Positions 1-4,773 are shown, numbered from the stretch's first letter. The stretch is DNA of 6,075 nucleotides from Thermoflexus sp. (GCA_028276215.1 JAPYWT010000166.1:1-6075); one strand, 5' to 3'. Notes: generated by a model from the letters alone, not told the origin. A program made the numbers and translations.

Positions 1-113
1 AGAGGGGTTGGCGCGGGAGAAGGGGAGGGCCGCGGGGATATGCACCCCGCCAGCCCCAGCAGGATGCACGCAATCCACAGGAAGCGCTGCCAGAAATAAA
101 CTCGTCGGCTCAT
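1..113 (-). CDS. Lipoprotein, N-terminal part only (runs off the left edge)
   Basis: On the minus strand an ATG at 113-111 opens a frame that stays open for 37 codons to the window edge. The start is supported by an AGGAG Shine-Dalgarno at 126-122, 8 nt upstream. The product begins MSRRVYFWQR, a basic and aromatic N-region, followed by a hydrophobic stretch and a lipobox LAGC at residues 21-24. Cleavage before Cys24 and lipid attachment there are predicted by the lipobox rule. Residues 25-37 are rich in Pro and Ser, typical of the flexible linker that holds a lipoprotein's folded domain away from the membrane. The functional domain is outside the window, so the role is unknown; an ABC-transporter binding protein or a cell-surface enzyme are both possible. 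A 7-bp repeat array begins only 3 nt upstream of the ribosome binding site, so the native promoter must lie within or beyond that array. Confidence 0.72.
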   Translation of the reverse strand, partial: MSRRVYFWQRFLWIACILLGLAGCISPRPSPSPAPTP

Positions 114-129
114 CGGAAAGGCTCCTGGT

Positions 130-199
130 CGCTTATCGCATATCGCGCATCGCGTATCGCTTATCGCTTATCGCGTATCGCGTATCGCTAATCGCATAT
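130..199. repeat. 7-bp tandem array CGCNNAT, 10 units (copy 1)
   Basis: Ten consecutive heptamers of the form CGCNNAT run without any insertion or deletion. The variable dinucleotides in order are TT, AT, GC, GT, TT, TT, GT, GT, TA, AT. A degenerate continuation (TGCGCAC) follows. The array sits immediately upstream of the lipoprotein gene, whose ribosome binding site lies at 122-126. The same repeat family recurs at 1239-1364. The units contain stop codons in some frames and I do not think they are translated. Confidence 0.93.
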
Positions 200-223
200 T
201 GCGCACCGTGAGTCGCGCAGAGG

Positions 224-265
224 GGGAATGCCGATACAGGCGAAAGCCTGTGCTACGAGCATCCC
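224..265. repeat. Two-tier hairpin with GAAA loop (REP-like)
   Basis: An inner perfect 6-bp stem, ACAGGC (236-241) with GCCTGT (246-251), closes a GAAA loop. An outer stem pairs GGG-ATGC (224-231, with A227 bulged) with GCATCCC (259-265). The form resembles short dispersed palindromic elements (REP-like) found between genes, and it lies in the noncoding spacer between two minus-strand genes. There is no T-run on either side, so a simple intrinsic terminator is unlikely. Whether it is repeated elsewhere in the genome cannot be seen here. Confidence 0.5.
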
Positions 266-301
266 GTTTGCGGTCAGGTACCGAGCGCGGCAGAGGGCCG
301 T

Positions 302-346
302 TTGGATCATTGGTCATTGGGTCATTGGGTCATTGGTCATTGGTCA
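302..346. repeat. 7/8-bp tandem array TTGG(G)TCA, 6 units
   Basis: Six units follow one another: TTGGATCA, TTGGTCA, TTGGGTCA, TTGGGTCA, TTGGTCA, TTGGTCA. The unit alternates between 7 and 8 bp by one extra base. TTGGTCA is, from memory, one of the heptamers described as short tandemly repeated repetitive (STRR) sequences in cyanobacteria; I state this as recalled knowledge, not as a search result. The array overlaps the 3' end of the nucleotidyltransferase gene: the complement of the repeat supplies its last codons (Asn-Asp-Gln) and the TGA stop. Confidence 0.93.
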
Positions 347-981
347 TTTCTTAAGAGTTCCCCCATCAACCGGCGGACCTCTGCCTGGAAAAACCGCTTG
401 ACCTCACTCCAGCGGCAGGGGACCAGCATCTGGGGCATTTCGTCGCCCTCCGCGTCCTGGAAGTAGGCCAGGGCCCGAAGGAAATGGTAGGAGGGATACG
501 CCACGCGCGGGAACTTCTCTGGCATTCGGGCCAGCAGGTGGTCCAGCGAGGTTCCGCTCCGGCAGATGAAATACAGGTCAATGAAATCCCGTTTCCGGCC
601 CCGCTGTCCGATGGCGGCCAGTTTCATCAGGGCCAGGTCCAGTACCCCGGCCACCCGGATTCCCCACAGGGTATGGAACTCCTCCAGCAGAGGGTACGGG
701 TAGATAAAGAAACTGATGGACATGCCCTCCAGTATGGCGTTCAGGGTCCCTGGCCTCTGCTGGCGGACGGCCAGATCTCCCACTCTCTGCAATTCCCGGA
801 TCAGGGGTTCCTGCTCGTAGTCCTCCTGGGGGGTGAAGAAATCCAGGTCCACCGAAATCCGGTGGCCCAGGTGGAGCGCAAGAGCACTTCCACCTGCCAG
901 GTAGAACTCCGCGACGGTGGGCAACTCTCCCAACCGCTTCAGAAGATTCCGGACGTGATCCGGAAGCGCCTGGAGAAACAT
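337..981 (-). CDS. AbiEii/DUF1814-type nucleotidyltransferase (probable type IV toxin)
   Basis: The 214-residue product matches the nucleotidyltransferase fold of AbiEii-type toxins. It has the GGS motif (residues 30-32) in a context AGGSALALHLGHR, then the metal-binding DLD (Asp45, Asp47), and the second family signature KLAAIGQRGRKRDFIDLY around residues 120-137, with Lys120, Arg131, Asp132, Asp135 and Tyr137. Family members are cytoplasmic. They transfer nucleotides to a target, tRNA in the studied MenA-type relatives, and are held in check by a cognate antitoxin. I chose the ATG at 981-979 because GGAGG lies 5 nt upstream and the family similarity begins there; the frame is open to 1104, but the first 41 residues of that longer version are the shadow of the upstream gene. 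It overlaps that gene by 43 nt, so translation is probably coupled. The C-terminal Asn-Asp-Gln and the stop are encoded by a TTGGTCA array, so the tail is probably not native. All visible catalytic residues are present. The biological role is inferred from family and context. Confidence 0.85.
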   Translation of the reverse strand: MFLQALPDHVRNLLKRLGELPTVAEFYLAGGSALALHLGHRISVDLDFFTPQEDYEQEPLIRELQRVGDLAVRQQRPGTLNAILEGMSISFFIYPYPLLEEFHTLWGIRVAGVLDLALMKLAAIGQRGRKRDFIDLYFICRSGTSLDHLLARMPEKFPRVAYPSYHFLRALAYFQDAEGDEMPQMLVPCRWSEVKRFFQAEVRRLMGELLRNDQ

Positions 982-1238
982 CGGATCCTCCGCCGGGGAA
1001 TCCCCAGAAAGCAGGCCCAGAGGTTCGCCGTGTTCGGCGAAATCGCACGGCTTCGGCGCACCGTTTCCGCAATGGCCTCCGGGCCGAAAGTACGCCACAT
1101 CCACCGCACCGCCGCGTCGTCCCCCAACTCCAGAATCCGCTCAATGATGTACCGCTCGTGGCCGGGGATGCGCAACTGGTCAAAGTCCACGTCCCAGAAA
1201 AGGGGACGGAGAAACTCAGGCAGACGTTCTTCGTTCAT
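939..1238 (-). CDS. DUF6922-like small protein, probable antitoxin partner
   Basis: This 99-residue protein carries LPEFLRPLFWDVDFDQL near its N-terminus, then PGHERYIIERILELGDD, and a helical region ending with SPNTANLWACFLGIP around residues 65-80. These are the marks of the short proteins (DUF6922-like, as I recognise them) that are often encoded directly upstream of AbiEii-type nucleotidyltransferases. They are taken to be antitoxin or regulatory partners; that role is inferred from gene pairing rather than from a motif with known chemistry. The last 14 residues overlap the start of the toxin gene in another frame and are Arg/Phe-rich, so they may be poorly conserved. The only ATG that includes the conserved start is at 1238-1236, and it has no recognisable Shine-Dalgarno because a CGCNNAT array abuts it at 1239. 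The start codon itself lies in a near-unit (CGTTCAT, 1232-1238). Expression must therefore be driven through or from the array. Confidence 0.75.
   Translation of the reverse strand: MNEERLPEFLRPLFWDVDFDQLRIPGHERYIIERILELGDDAAVRWMWRTFGPEAIAETVRRSRAISPNTANLWACFLGIPRRRIRCFSRRFRITSGIF
987..991 (-). promoter_or_regulatory. Ribosome binding site GGAGG deciding the nucleotidyltransferase start
   Basis: GGAGG on the minus strand ends 5 nt before the ATG at 981. It lies inside the coding sequence of the upstream DUF6922-like gene. It decides in favour of the 214-residue nucleotidyltransferase over the longer open frame that begins at 1104. Confidence 0.8.
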
Positions 1239-1364
1239 CGCATATCGCGTATCGCGTATCGCTAATCGCGTATCGCTTATCGCTTATCGCTAATCGCGTA
1301 TCGCTTATCGCTAATCGCTAATCGCTAATCGCTTATCGCTAATCGCTTATCGCTAATCGCTTAT
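1239..1364. repeat. 7-bp tandem array CGCNNAT, 18 perfect units (copy 2)
   Basis: Eighteen units occupy exactly 126 bp with no indel and no change at the CGC or AT positions. The variable dinucleotides are, in order, AT, GT, GT, TA, GT, TT, TT, TA, GT, TT, TA, TA, TA, TT, TA, TT, TA, TT. The final six units alternate TA/TT, which suggests a 14-bp higher-order duplication. The left edge abuts the DUF6922-like start codon, and the right edge joins an 8-bp array in phase. On the minus (transcribed) strand the unit reads ATNNGCG. Confidence 0.95.
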
Positions 1365-1553
1365 TGCTCCTCTGCTCCCCTGCCCCTCTGCCCCTCTGCC
1401 CCTCTGCTCCTCTGCTCCCCTGCTCCCCTGCTCCCCTGCTCCCCTGCTCCTCCGCTCCTCTGCTCCCCTGCCCCTCTGCTCCTCTGCTCCTCTGCTCCTC
1501 TGCTCCTCTGCTCCTCTGCTCCCCCGCTCCCCTGCTCCCTGCGACCTGCTCCC
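1365..1553. repeat. 8-bp tandem array TGCYCCYC, 21 units, ending in three 7-mers
   Basis: Twenty-one octamers (1365-1532), mostly TGCTCCTC, TGCTCCCC or TGCCCCTC, with the first base C instead of T in two units, are followed by three heptamers (TGCTCCC, TGCGACC, TGCTCCC). The minus-strand reading is a purine-rich GAGCAGGG-type repeat. The array ends 2 nt from the glycosidase stop codon (1558-1556). Open frames run through it on both strands only because the 24-bp period (three octamers) avoids stops; I regard those frames as noncoding. The strong purine/pyrimidine strand bias could allow triplex or slipped structures. Confidence 0.93.
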
Positions 1554-1555
1554 TG

Positions 1556-2827
1556 TCAGAAGAACTGCGGCAGATACTCCCGGTTGGCCTCTAACATCTC
1601 CTCCAGCAGCGTCCGGGCCAGGTCCACGGAGCGCACCAGCGGGTTGGTGACCATCGCCATCAGCGCGGCGCGGCGGGAACCGGTCACTCCGGCCTCCACC
1701 GTCCAGGTCTCCCATGCCTTCACCGTCTGGCAGAGGGGCCGGATGGTCTCCGGCAGAGGCCCCATCCGCAGCGGGGTGACGCCGTGCGCCCCCACGACGC
1801 AGGGGACCTCCACCACCCCGTCGGCGGGGAGGTCGGGGATGGCCCCGCCGTTGCGGACGTCCACAATCTGCACGTCCCGCCGGTCCAGCACCAGCGAGAG
1901 GATAAGGCGCACTGCCGCCTCGGAGTAGAGCGCGCCGCCCCGCTGGCTCAGTTCCGGCGGCTTGACGACCCGGTTGGGGTCGGCGTACTTCCGGAGCAAT
2001 TCCTGCTCCACCTCCATCACTACCTCGCCCCGCGTCTTCCCGGCCTGGCGCATCTCCTCTACCTTCCGGTCGGGGTAGTAGTAGTACTGCAGGTACCAGG
2101 TGGGGAAGACGCCCAGGGCCTCCACCAGGTCGGCGTCAAAGGGGTAGAAGGGGAGCCCCTCCCGCACCCGCGCCATCAGTTCGGCGGAGACGTCCCGGCC
2201 CCCGACGTAGACACGCCGGATCCAGTTGACGTGGTTCAGCCCCACCCACTCCAGGAAGACCGCCTCGTCGGGGACGCCGAAGAGGCCCGCGATGAGGCGG
2301 GTGAAGTTGATGGGGTTGTTGCAGAGGCCCACCACCTTCAGGGGCGTGTGCTTCAGCAGTGTCTCCGTGATGATGCCCGACGGGTTGGTGAAGTTGACCA
2401 GCCAGGCATCCGGCGCCCGCCGCTCCACGTCCCGCGCGATGTCCAGCATGGCCGGGATGGTGCGCCAGGCCTTCAGCGTGCCGCCCGGCCCCGTCGTCTC
2501 CTGCCCGACAACGCCGTGGGCCAGGGGGATTTTCTCGTCCCGGATGCGCGCGGCCATCCCGCCCACCCGAATCTGGGAGATGACGAAGGCCGCGCCGTCC
2601 AGCGCGGCCGCCCGGTCCGTCGTCCGCGTGATGCGGGTGGGGAGGTCGGCATGGCGGACCATCCGCTCCACCAGCCCGCCGACGACCTCCAGCCGCTCCG
2701 CGCTGATGTCGTGGAGGGCGATTTCCTCTACCTGGACCTCGTCCCGGTGGACGATGAAGCCGTCCACAAACTCCGGCGTGTAGGTACTCCCCCCGCCGAT
2801 GACGGCGATTTTCCCGATGATGGTCAT
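1556..2827 (-). CDS. Family 4 glycosidase (6-phospho-beta-glucosidase/alpha-galactosidase type)
   Basis: The 423-residue product has the size and layout of glycoside hydrolase family 4, cytoplasmic enzymes that cleave glycosides by NAD+-assisted oxidation at C3 with a divalent metal. The N-terminal dinucleotide-binding turn is IAVIGGGSTYTPE (residues 7-19). NPSGIITE (148-155) and GLCNNPINF (167-175) follow. Cys169 and His199 (in VGLNHVNW) match the family's metal ligands, and the Tyr-rich segment WYLQYYYYPDR (244-254) is where the family's catalytic Tyr is found. The form is closest to the 6-phospho-beta-glucosidase branch, but substrate cannot be fixed by reading. I chose the ATG at 2827 because GGAGG stands 5 nt upstream and the Rossmann motif begins at once; an ATG at 2875 would add 16 residues from an intergenic repeat. 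The stop is 2 nt from an 8-bp tandem array. No PTS or sugar transporter gene is adjacent in the window, so how a phosphorylated substrate would arrive is open. Confidence 0.9.
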   Translation of the reverse strand: MTIIGKIAVIGGGSTYTPEFVDGFIVHRDEVQVEEIALHDISAERLEVVGGLVERMVRHADLPTRITRTTDRAAALDGAAFVISQIRVGGMAARIRDEKIPLAHGVVGQETTGPGGTLKAWRTIPAMLDIARDVERRAPDAWLVNFTNPSGIITETLLKHTPLKVVGLCNNPINFTRLIAGLFGVPDEAVFLEWVGLNHVNWIRRVYVGGRDVSAELMARVREGLPFYPFDADLVEALGVFPTWYLQYYYYPDRKVEEMRQAGKTRGEVVMEVEQELLRKYADPNRVVKPPELSQRGGALYSEAAVRLILSLVLDRRDVQIVDVRNGGAIPDLPADGVVEVPCVVGAHGVTPLRMGPLPETIRPLCQTVKAWETWTVEAGVTGSRRAALMAMVTNPLVRSVDLARTLLEEMLEANREYLPQFF

Positions 2828-2854
2828 TTCTGCCTCCAGGGTTGTGGAAGGGTA

Positions 2855-2941
2855 ACCACGAAGACACGAAGGCACGAAGGAAAATTAACAATTAAAAAAT
2901 TAACAATTAAGAGATTCTTCGTGTCTTTGTGTCTTGGTGGT
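2855..2941. repeat. CCACGAAG-type inverted repeat, copy 1
   Basis: Two 25-nt arms (2855-2879 and 2917-2941) are imperfect inverse complements; about 21 of 25 positions match. The left arm begins ACCACGAAGACACGAAGG. The arms are themselves built of degenerate 7-9 bp units (ACACGAAGG). The element fills the spacer between the small membrane protein gene and the glycosidase gene. Repeats of this look are common between genes in many large bacterial genomes and are often mis-annotated as peptides with HEGHEG-type sequence. Confidence 0.85.
2883..2911. repeat. AATTAAN heptamers in the loop of inverted repeat 1
   Basis: The loop of the inverted repeat holds AATTAAC, AATTAAA, one extra A, AATTAAC and AATTAAG: four 7-bp units. 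It is almost pure A/T in otherwise GC-rich DNA. It may be an unwinding or promoter-like site for the glycosidase gene, but I see no convincing -35/-10 pair. Confidence 0.75.
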
Positions 2942-2948
2942 TTTCTTT

Positions 2949-3146
2949 TCATGCCGGGCGGTTGCCGATGCGGATGAGGATGAGGCCGATGGCCAGGAGG
3001 AGGAGCCCGCCGCCCAGGCCGATTCGCTGCAGCGGCCCGAAGCCGCCCCATTCCCCCATCCCGATGCGGTCTATGACGCCGACCCAGAGCAGGATCAGGC
3101 CAGCGATAGCGGAAAGGAAGATGCCCAGTTGTCGTTTCGTTACCAT
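2949..3146 (-). CDS. Small two-helix membrane protein, unknown function
   Basis: The 65-residue product begins MVTKRQLGIFLSAIAG. It has two hydrophobic segments (about residues 8-25 and 42-60) joined by a Gly/Arg-containing loop with GMGEWGGFGPLQRIG, and a short basic tail (RIGNRPA). The topology would be a helical hairpin in the cytoplasmic membrane, with Lys/Arg at both ends favouring both termini inside. I do not recognise a family. The ATG at 3146 is chosen because the open frame further upstream (to 3383) runs through a noncoding inverted repeat and other spacer sequence. No clear Shine-Dalgarno precedes it, which lowers confidence. It lies on the same strand as the glycosidase gene, 121 nt away, with an inverted repeat between, and is bracketed by two copies of the CCACGAAG repeat family. 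Confidence 0.6.
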   Translation of the reverse strand: MVTKRQLGIFLSAIAGLILLWVGVIDRIGMGEWGGFGPLQRIGLGGGLLLLAIGLILIRIGNRPA

Positions 3147-3174
3147 ATTGGTGGGAACAAATTCGTAATTACCT

Positions 3175-3265
3175 ACCACGAAGGGCACAAAGTACTCACA
3201 AAGGACACAAAGGGATAAAATATCATCCTTCGTGCCCTTTGTACGGCCTTCGTGTCCTTCGTGGT
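3175..3265. repeat. CCACGAAG-type inverted repeat, copy 2
   Basis: The left arm starts ACCACGAAGGGCACAAAG (3175) and the right arm ends CCTTCGTGTCCTTCGTGGT (3265). They can pair imperfectly over about 40 nt around an A/T-rich centre. A further 8-bp perfect pair, TACCTACC (3170-3177) and GGTAGGTA (3286-3293), lies around the element. The arms share the ACCACGAAG/CTTCGTGGT termini with copy 1 at 2855-2941. Open frames through the element encode low-complexity peptide and are not credible genes. From 3294 to the livJ promoter region I see no further gene; GCGGCCGCGG followed by six T at 3316-3331 is only weakly terminator-like. Confidence 0.82.
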
Positions 3266-3375
3266 TTTTTATGAAACGGTTCTTGGGTAGGTAGTCACAC
3301 AAATTCGTGGATTTGCGGCCGCGGTTTTTTGTTGCCATCAACCATTTTCCCTTGAATGTACCCCAAACCTGCCCA

Positions 3376-3412
3376 TTTGTCAAACGGCTGGCAGTTCATT
3401 CCACTTGACAAA
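3376..3412. promoter_or_regulatory. Spaced inverted repeat overlapping the livJ -35 box
   Basis: TTTGTCAA (3376-3383) and TTGACAAA (3405-3412) are perfect 8-bp inverse complements, 29 bp centre to centre (nearly three helical turns). The right half-site contains the -35 hexamer TTGACA. This could be an operator for a dimer binding both half-sites, or a chance match to a -35 box. Confidence 0.35.
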
Positions 3413-3432
3413 ACCAATGTTGGGGTTATACT
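3405..3432 (+). promoter_or_regulatory. Sigma-70-type promoter of the liv cluster
   Basis: TTGACA (3405-3410) and TATACT (3427-3432) are separated by 16 bp. The first is a perfect -35 consensus and the second differs from TATAAT at one base. The predicted transcript start is near 3439, giving a leader of about 94 nt before the livJ ATG. It is the best promoter match I found in the window. Confidence 0.8.
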
Positions 3433-3438
3433 TATAAC
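3425..3438. promoter_or_regulatory. Palindrome over the livJ -10 box (candidate operator)
   Basis: GTTATA-CT-TATAAC is a perfect 6-bp inverted repeat with a 2-bp centre that covers the -10 hexamer and reaches the predicted start point. A repressor bound here would block RNA polymerase. No regulator gene is seen in the window. Confidence 0.4.
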
Positions 3439-3511
3439 GACGCCCTGCCGTAGAGAGTGCCTCGTCTATGCCTGCCCTTGACTCTGAAATTTTATCGTTC
3501 CGCCAGCCACT

Positions 3512-3525
3512 AAAGGAGAAAGGAG
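3512..3525 (+). promoter_or_regulatory. Doubled ribosome binding site of livJ
   Basis: Two Shine-Dalgarno cores stand in tandem, AAAGGAG (3512-3518) and AGGAG (3521-3525). The second is 7 nt from the ATG at 3533. This fits strong translation of a binding protein. Confidence 0.75.
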
Positions 3526-3532
3526 AACCACG

Positions 3533-4696
3533 ATGAAACGCCTCTCGCTGCTCACAGGTCTGCTGATTGTGATGGGCCTCCTGGTCACCGCGTGCCAGCC
3601 CAAAGGGCCCGAGACCATCAAAATCGGGCTGAACGCGGAGTTAACCGGCGGCGTCCCCGTGGTCGGGGCCTCCTGCAAGAACGCGGCCGAACTGGCAGTG
3701 GAGGAGATCAACAACGCCGGAGGGCTGGAGGTCGGCGGGAAGAAGTACAAGATTGAACTCCTCATTGAGGACAACGAGGACAAGGCGGAGTCTGCCGCCG
3801 CGGCCGCCCAGAAACTGAACGCCGCGGGCGTCCTCCTGATGATCGGCCCTAACGCCAGCCGCAACGCCATCCCCGCCTCCACGGTGGCCGAAGCCAATAA
3901 GATGCCCATGATCTCCCCCTGGTCCACCAACCCCAAGACCACCATTGACCCGGATACTGGCCAGCCTAAGAAGTACGTTATGCGGGCCTGCTTCATTGAT
4001 GACTTTCAGGGCGTCGTCGCGGCCAAGTTCGCGATGACCGAACTGGGGAGCAAGAAGCCGGCTGTCCTCTACGCGGTGGACTCCGAGTACAACAAGGGGA
4101 TCGCCGAAATCTTCAAGCGGACGATGGAGGAGAACGGCATCCCGGTGGTGGCCTTTGAGACCTACACCACCGGCGACAAGGACTTCTCCGCCCAGTTGAC
4201 CAAGATCAAAGAGGCCGGCGCCGACTCCCTCTTCCTGCCCAACTACTACACCGAGGTACCGCTGCAGGTCCAGCAGGCGCACAAACTGGGCTTCACCGGG
4301 GTCATCTTCGGGAGCGACTCCTGGGGCGCCACCGAACTGATTGAACTCTGCGGCCCCGACTGCGAGGGGTACTTCTTCACCACCCACTACGCGGCGGACA
4401 TCGCCACGCCGAAGGCCCAGGCCTTCATCAAGGCCTACGAGGCCAAGTACGGCGGCAAGACCCCGGACGACGTGGCCGCGCTCACCTACGATGCCTTCGG
4501 TCTGGCCTTCCAGGCCATCCAGGCCGCCGGGAAGATTGACCGGGAGGCGGTCAACCAGGCGCTGCACAGCATCACCCGCTATGAAGGCGTCACCGGCGTG
4601 ATGGCCTTCAAGGGCACCGGCGACCCGGTGAAGAGCGCCGTTGTCCTCCAGATCAAGGGCGGGAAGTTCGTCTACTACACCACGGCCCAGCCGTAG
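3533..4696 (+). CDS. livJ: Branched-chain amino acid-type ABC transporter substrate-binding lipoprotein
   Basis: The 387-residue product has a lipoprotein signal (MKRLSLLTGL, hydrophobic core, lipobox VTAC with Cys21) and would be anchored outside the cytoplasmic membrane. The mature part shows the periplasmic-binding-protein type 1 fold of the Leu/Ile/Val family: IKIGLNAELTGG (29-40), AAELAVEEINNAGG (51-64), the ligand-loop MIGPNASRNAIPA (103-115, Ser109 in the place where the family binds the ligand alpha-carboxylate), YAVDSEYNKG (180-189), LPNYYTEV (235-242), TYDAFGLAFQAI (318-329) and FKGTGDPVKS (359-368). It captures a small amino acid or amide and delivers it to the LivH/LivM permeases encoded downstream; substrate is not decided by reading, since the family also takes urea, amides and aromatic acids. 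Start choice is firm (two SD cores, lipobox). Cys273 and Cys277 could form a local disulfide. It follows a strong promoter and is followed by a hairpin-rich spacer. Confidence 0.93.
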   Translation: MKRLSLLTGLLIVMGLLVTACQPKGPETIKIGLNAELTGGVPVVGASCKNAAELAVEEINNAGGLEVGGKKYKIELLIEDNEDKAESAAAAAQKLNAAGVLLMIGPNASRNAIPASTVAEANKMPMISPWSTNPKTTIDPDTGQPKKYVMRACFIDDFQGVVAAKFAMTELGSKKPAVLYAVDSEYNKGIAEIFKRTMEENGIPVVAFETYTTGDKDFSAQLTKIKEAGADSLFLPNYYTEVPLQVQQAHKLGFTGVIFGSDSWGATELIELCGPDCEGYFFTTHYAADIATPKAQAFIKAYEAKYGGKTPDDVAALTYDAFGLAFQAIQAAGKIDREAVNQALHSITRYEGVTGVMAFKGTGDPVKSAVVLQIKGGKFVYYTTAQP

Positions 4697-4705
4697 AGTC
4701 AGTCC

Positions 4706-4742
4706 GATGTGCCAAGCACTTCTGGAAAGTGCCTGGCACATC
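4706..4742 (+). terminator. Hairpin just after livJ (attenuator or mRNA stabiliser)
   Basis: GATGTGCCAAGCACTT (4706-4721) pairs with 4727-4742 through 9 bp, one A/C mismatch and 6 bp, leaving a 5-nt loop (CTGGA). It begins 10 nt after the livJ stop. There is no T-run after it, so it is not a standard intrinsic terminator; partial termination or protection of the livJ mRNA 3' end are both possible. The GTGCC-rich arms are also reminiscent of dispersed REP-like elements. Confidence 0.6.
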
Positions 4743-4773
4743 CCTGATCAGGGCGGGCATACGGGGACTCTCG

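Noticed and set aside
982..1104. A longer N-terminus for the nucleotidyltransferase starting at 1104 (41 extra residues).
   Set aside because: The extra residues are Gly/Pro/Cys-rich and read the DUF6922-like gene in another frame. A strong GGAGG and the family start both point to 981.
1239..1553. CRISPR array.
   Set aside because: Units are 7-8 bp and contiguous. There are no 20-40 bp spacers, no palindromic direct repeat and no cas genes.
1364..1594. Open frames on both strands through the TGCTCCYC array (Leu/Cys/Pro/Ala-rich on plus; Gly/Glu/Arg/Ser-rich on minus, 1353-1715).
   Set aside because: The product is an 8-residue low-complexity repeat dictated by the 8-bp unit, there is no proper start context, and the frames run into the glycosidase gene from the wrong frame or strand.
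1784..2977. Long plus-strand frame opposite the glycosidase gene (397 codons), and similar long frames at 484-1293 (plus) and 3641-4741 (minus).
   Set aside because: These are high-GC antisense shadows: compositions rich in His/Gly/Arg/Val/Asp, no family motifs, and they oppose genes with clear catalytic motifs.
3316..3331. Intrinsic terminator GCGGCCGCGG followed by six T.
   Set aside because: The GC part is a short palindrome (GCGGCCGC) without room for a loop, and no plus-strand gene ends upstream.
2949..3383. A 144-residue version of the small membrane protein starting at 3383.
   Set aside because: Residues ~39-71 are a translation of the CCACGAAG inverted repeat (HEGHEG-type peptide), a known kind of false gene extension.
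3405..3438. Riboswitch in the livJ leader.
   Set aside because: The ~94-nt leader shows no aptamer core that I recognise and no terminator hairpin before the ribosome binding site.
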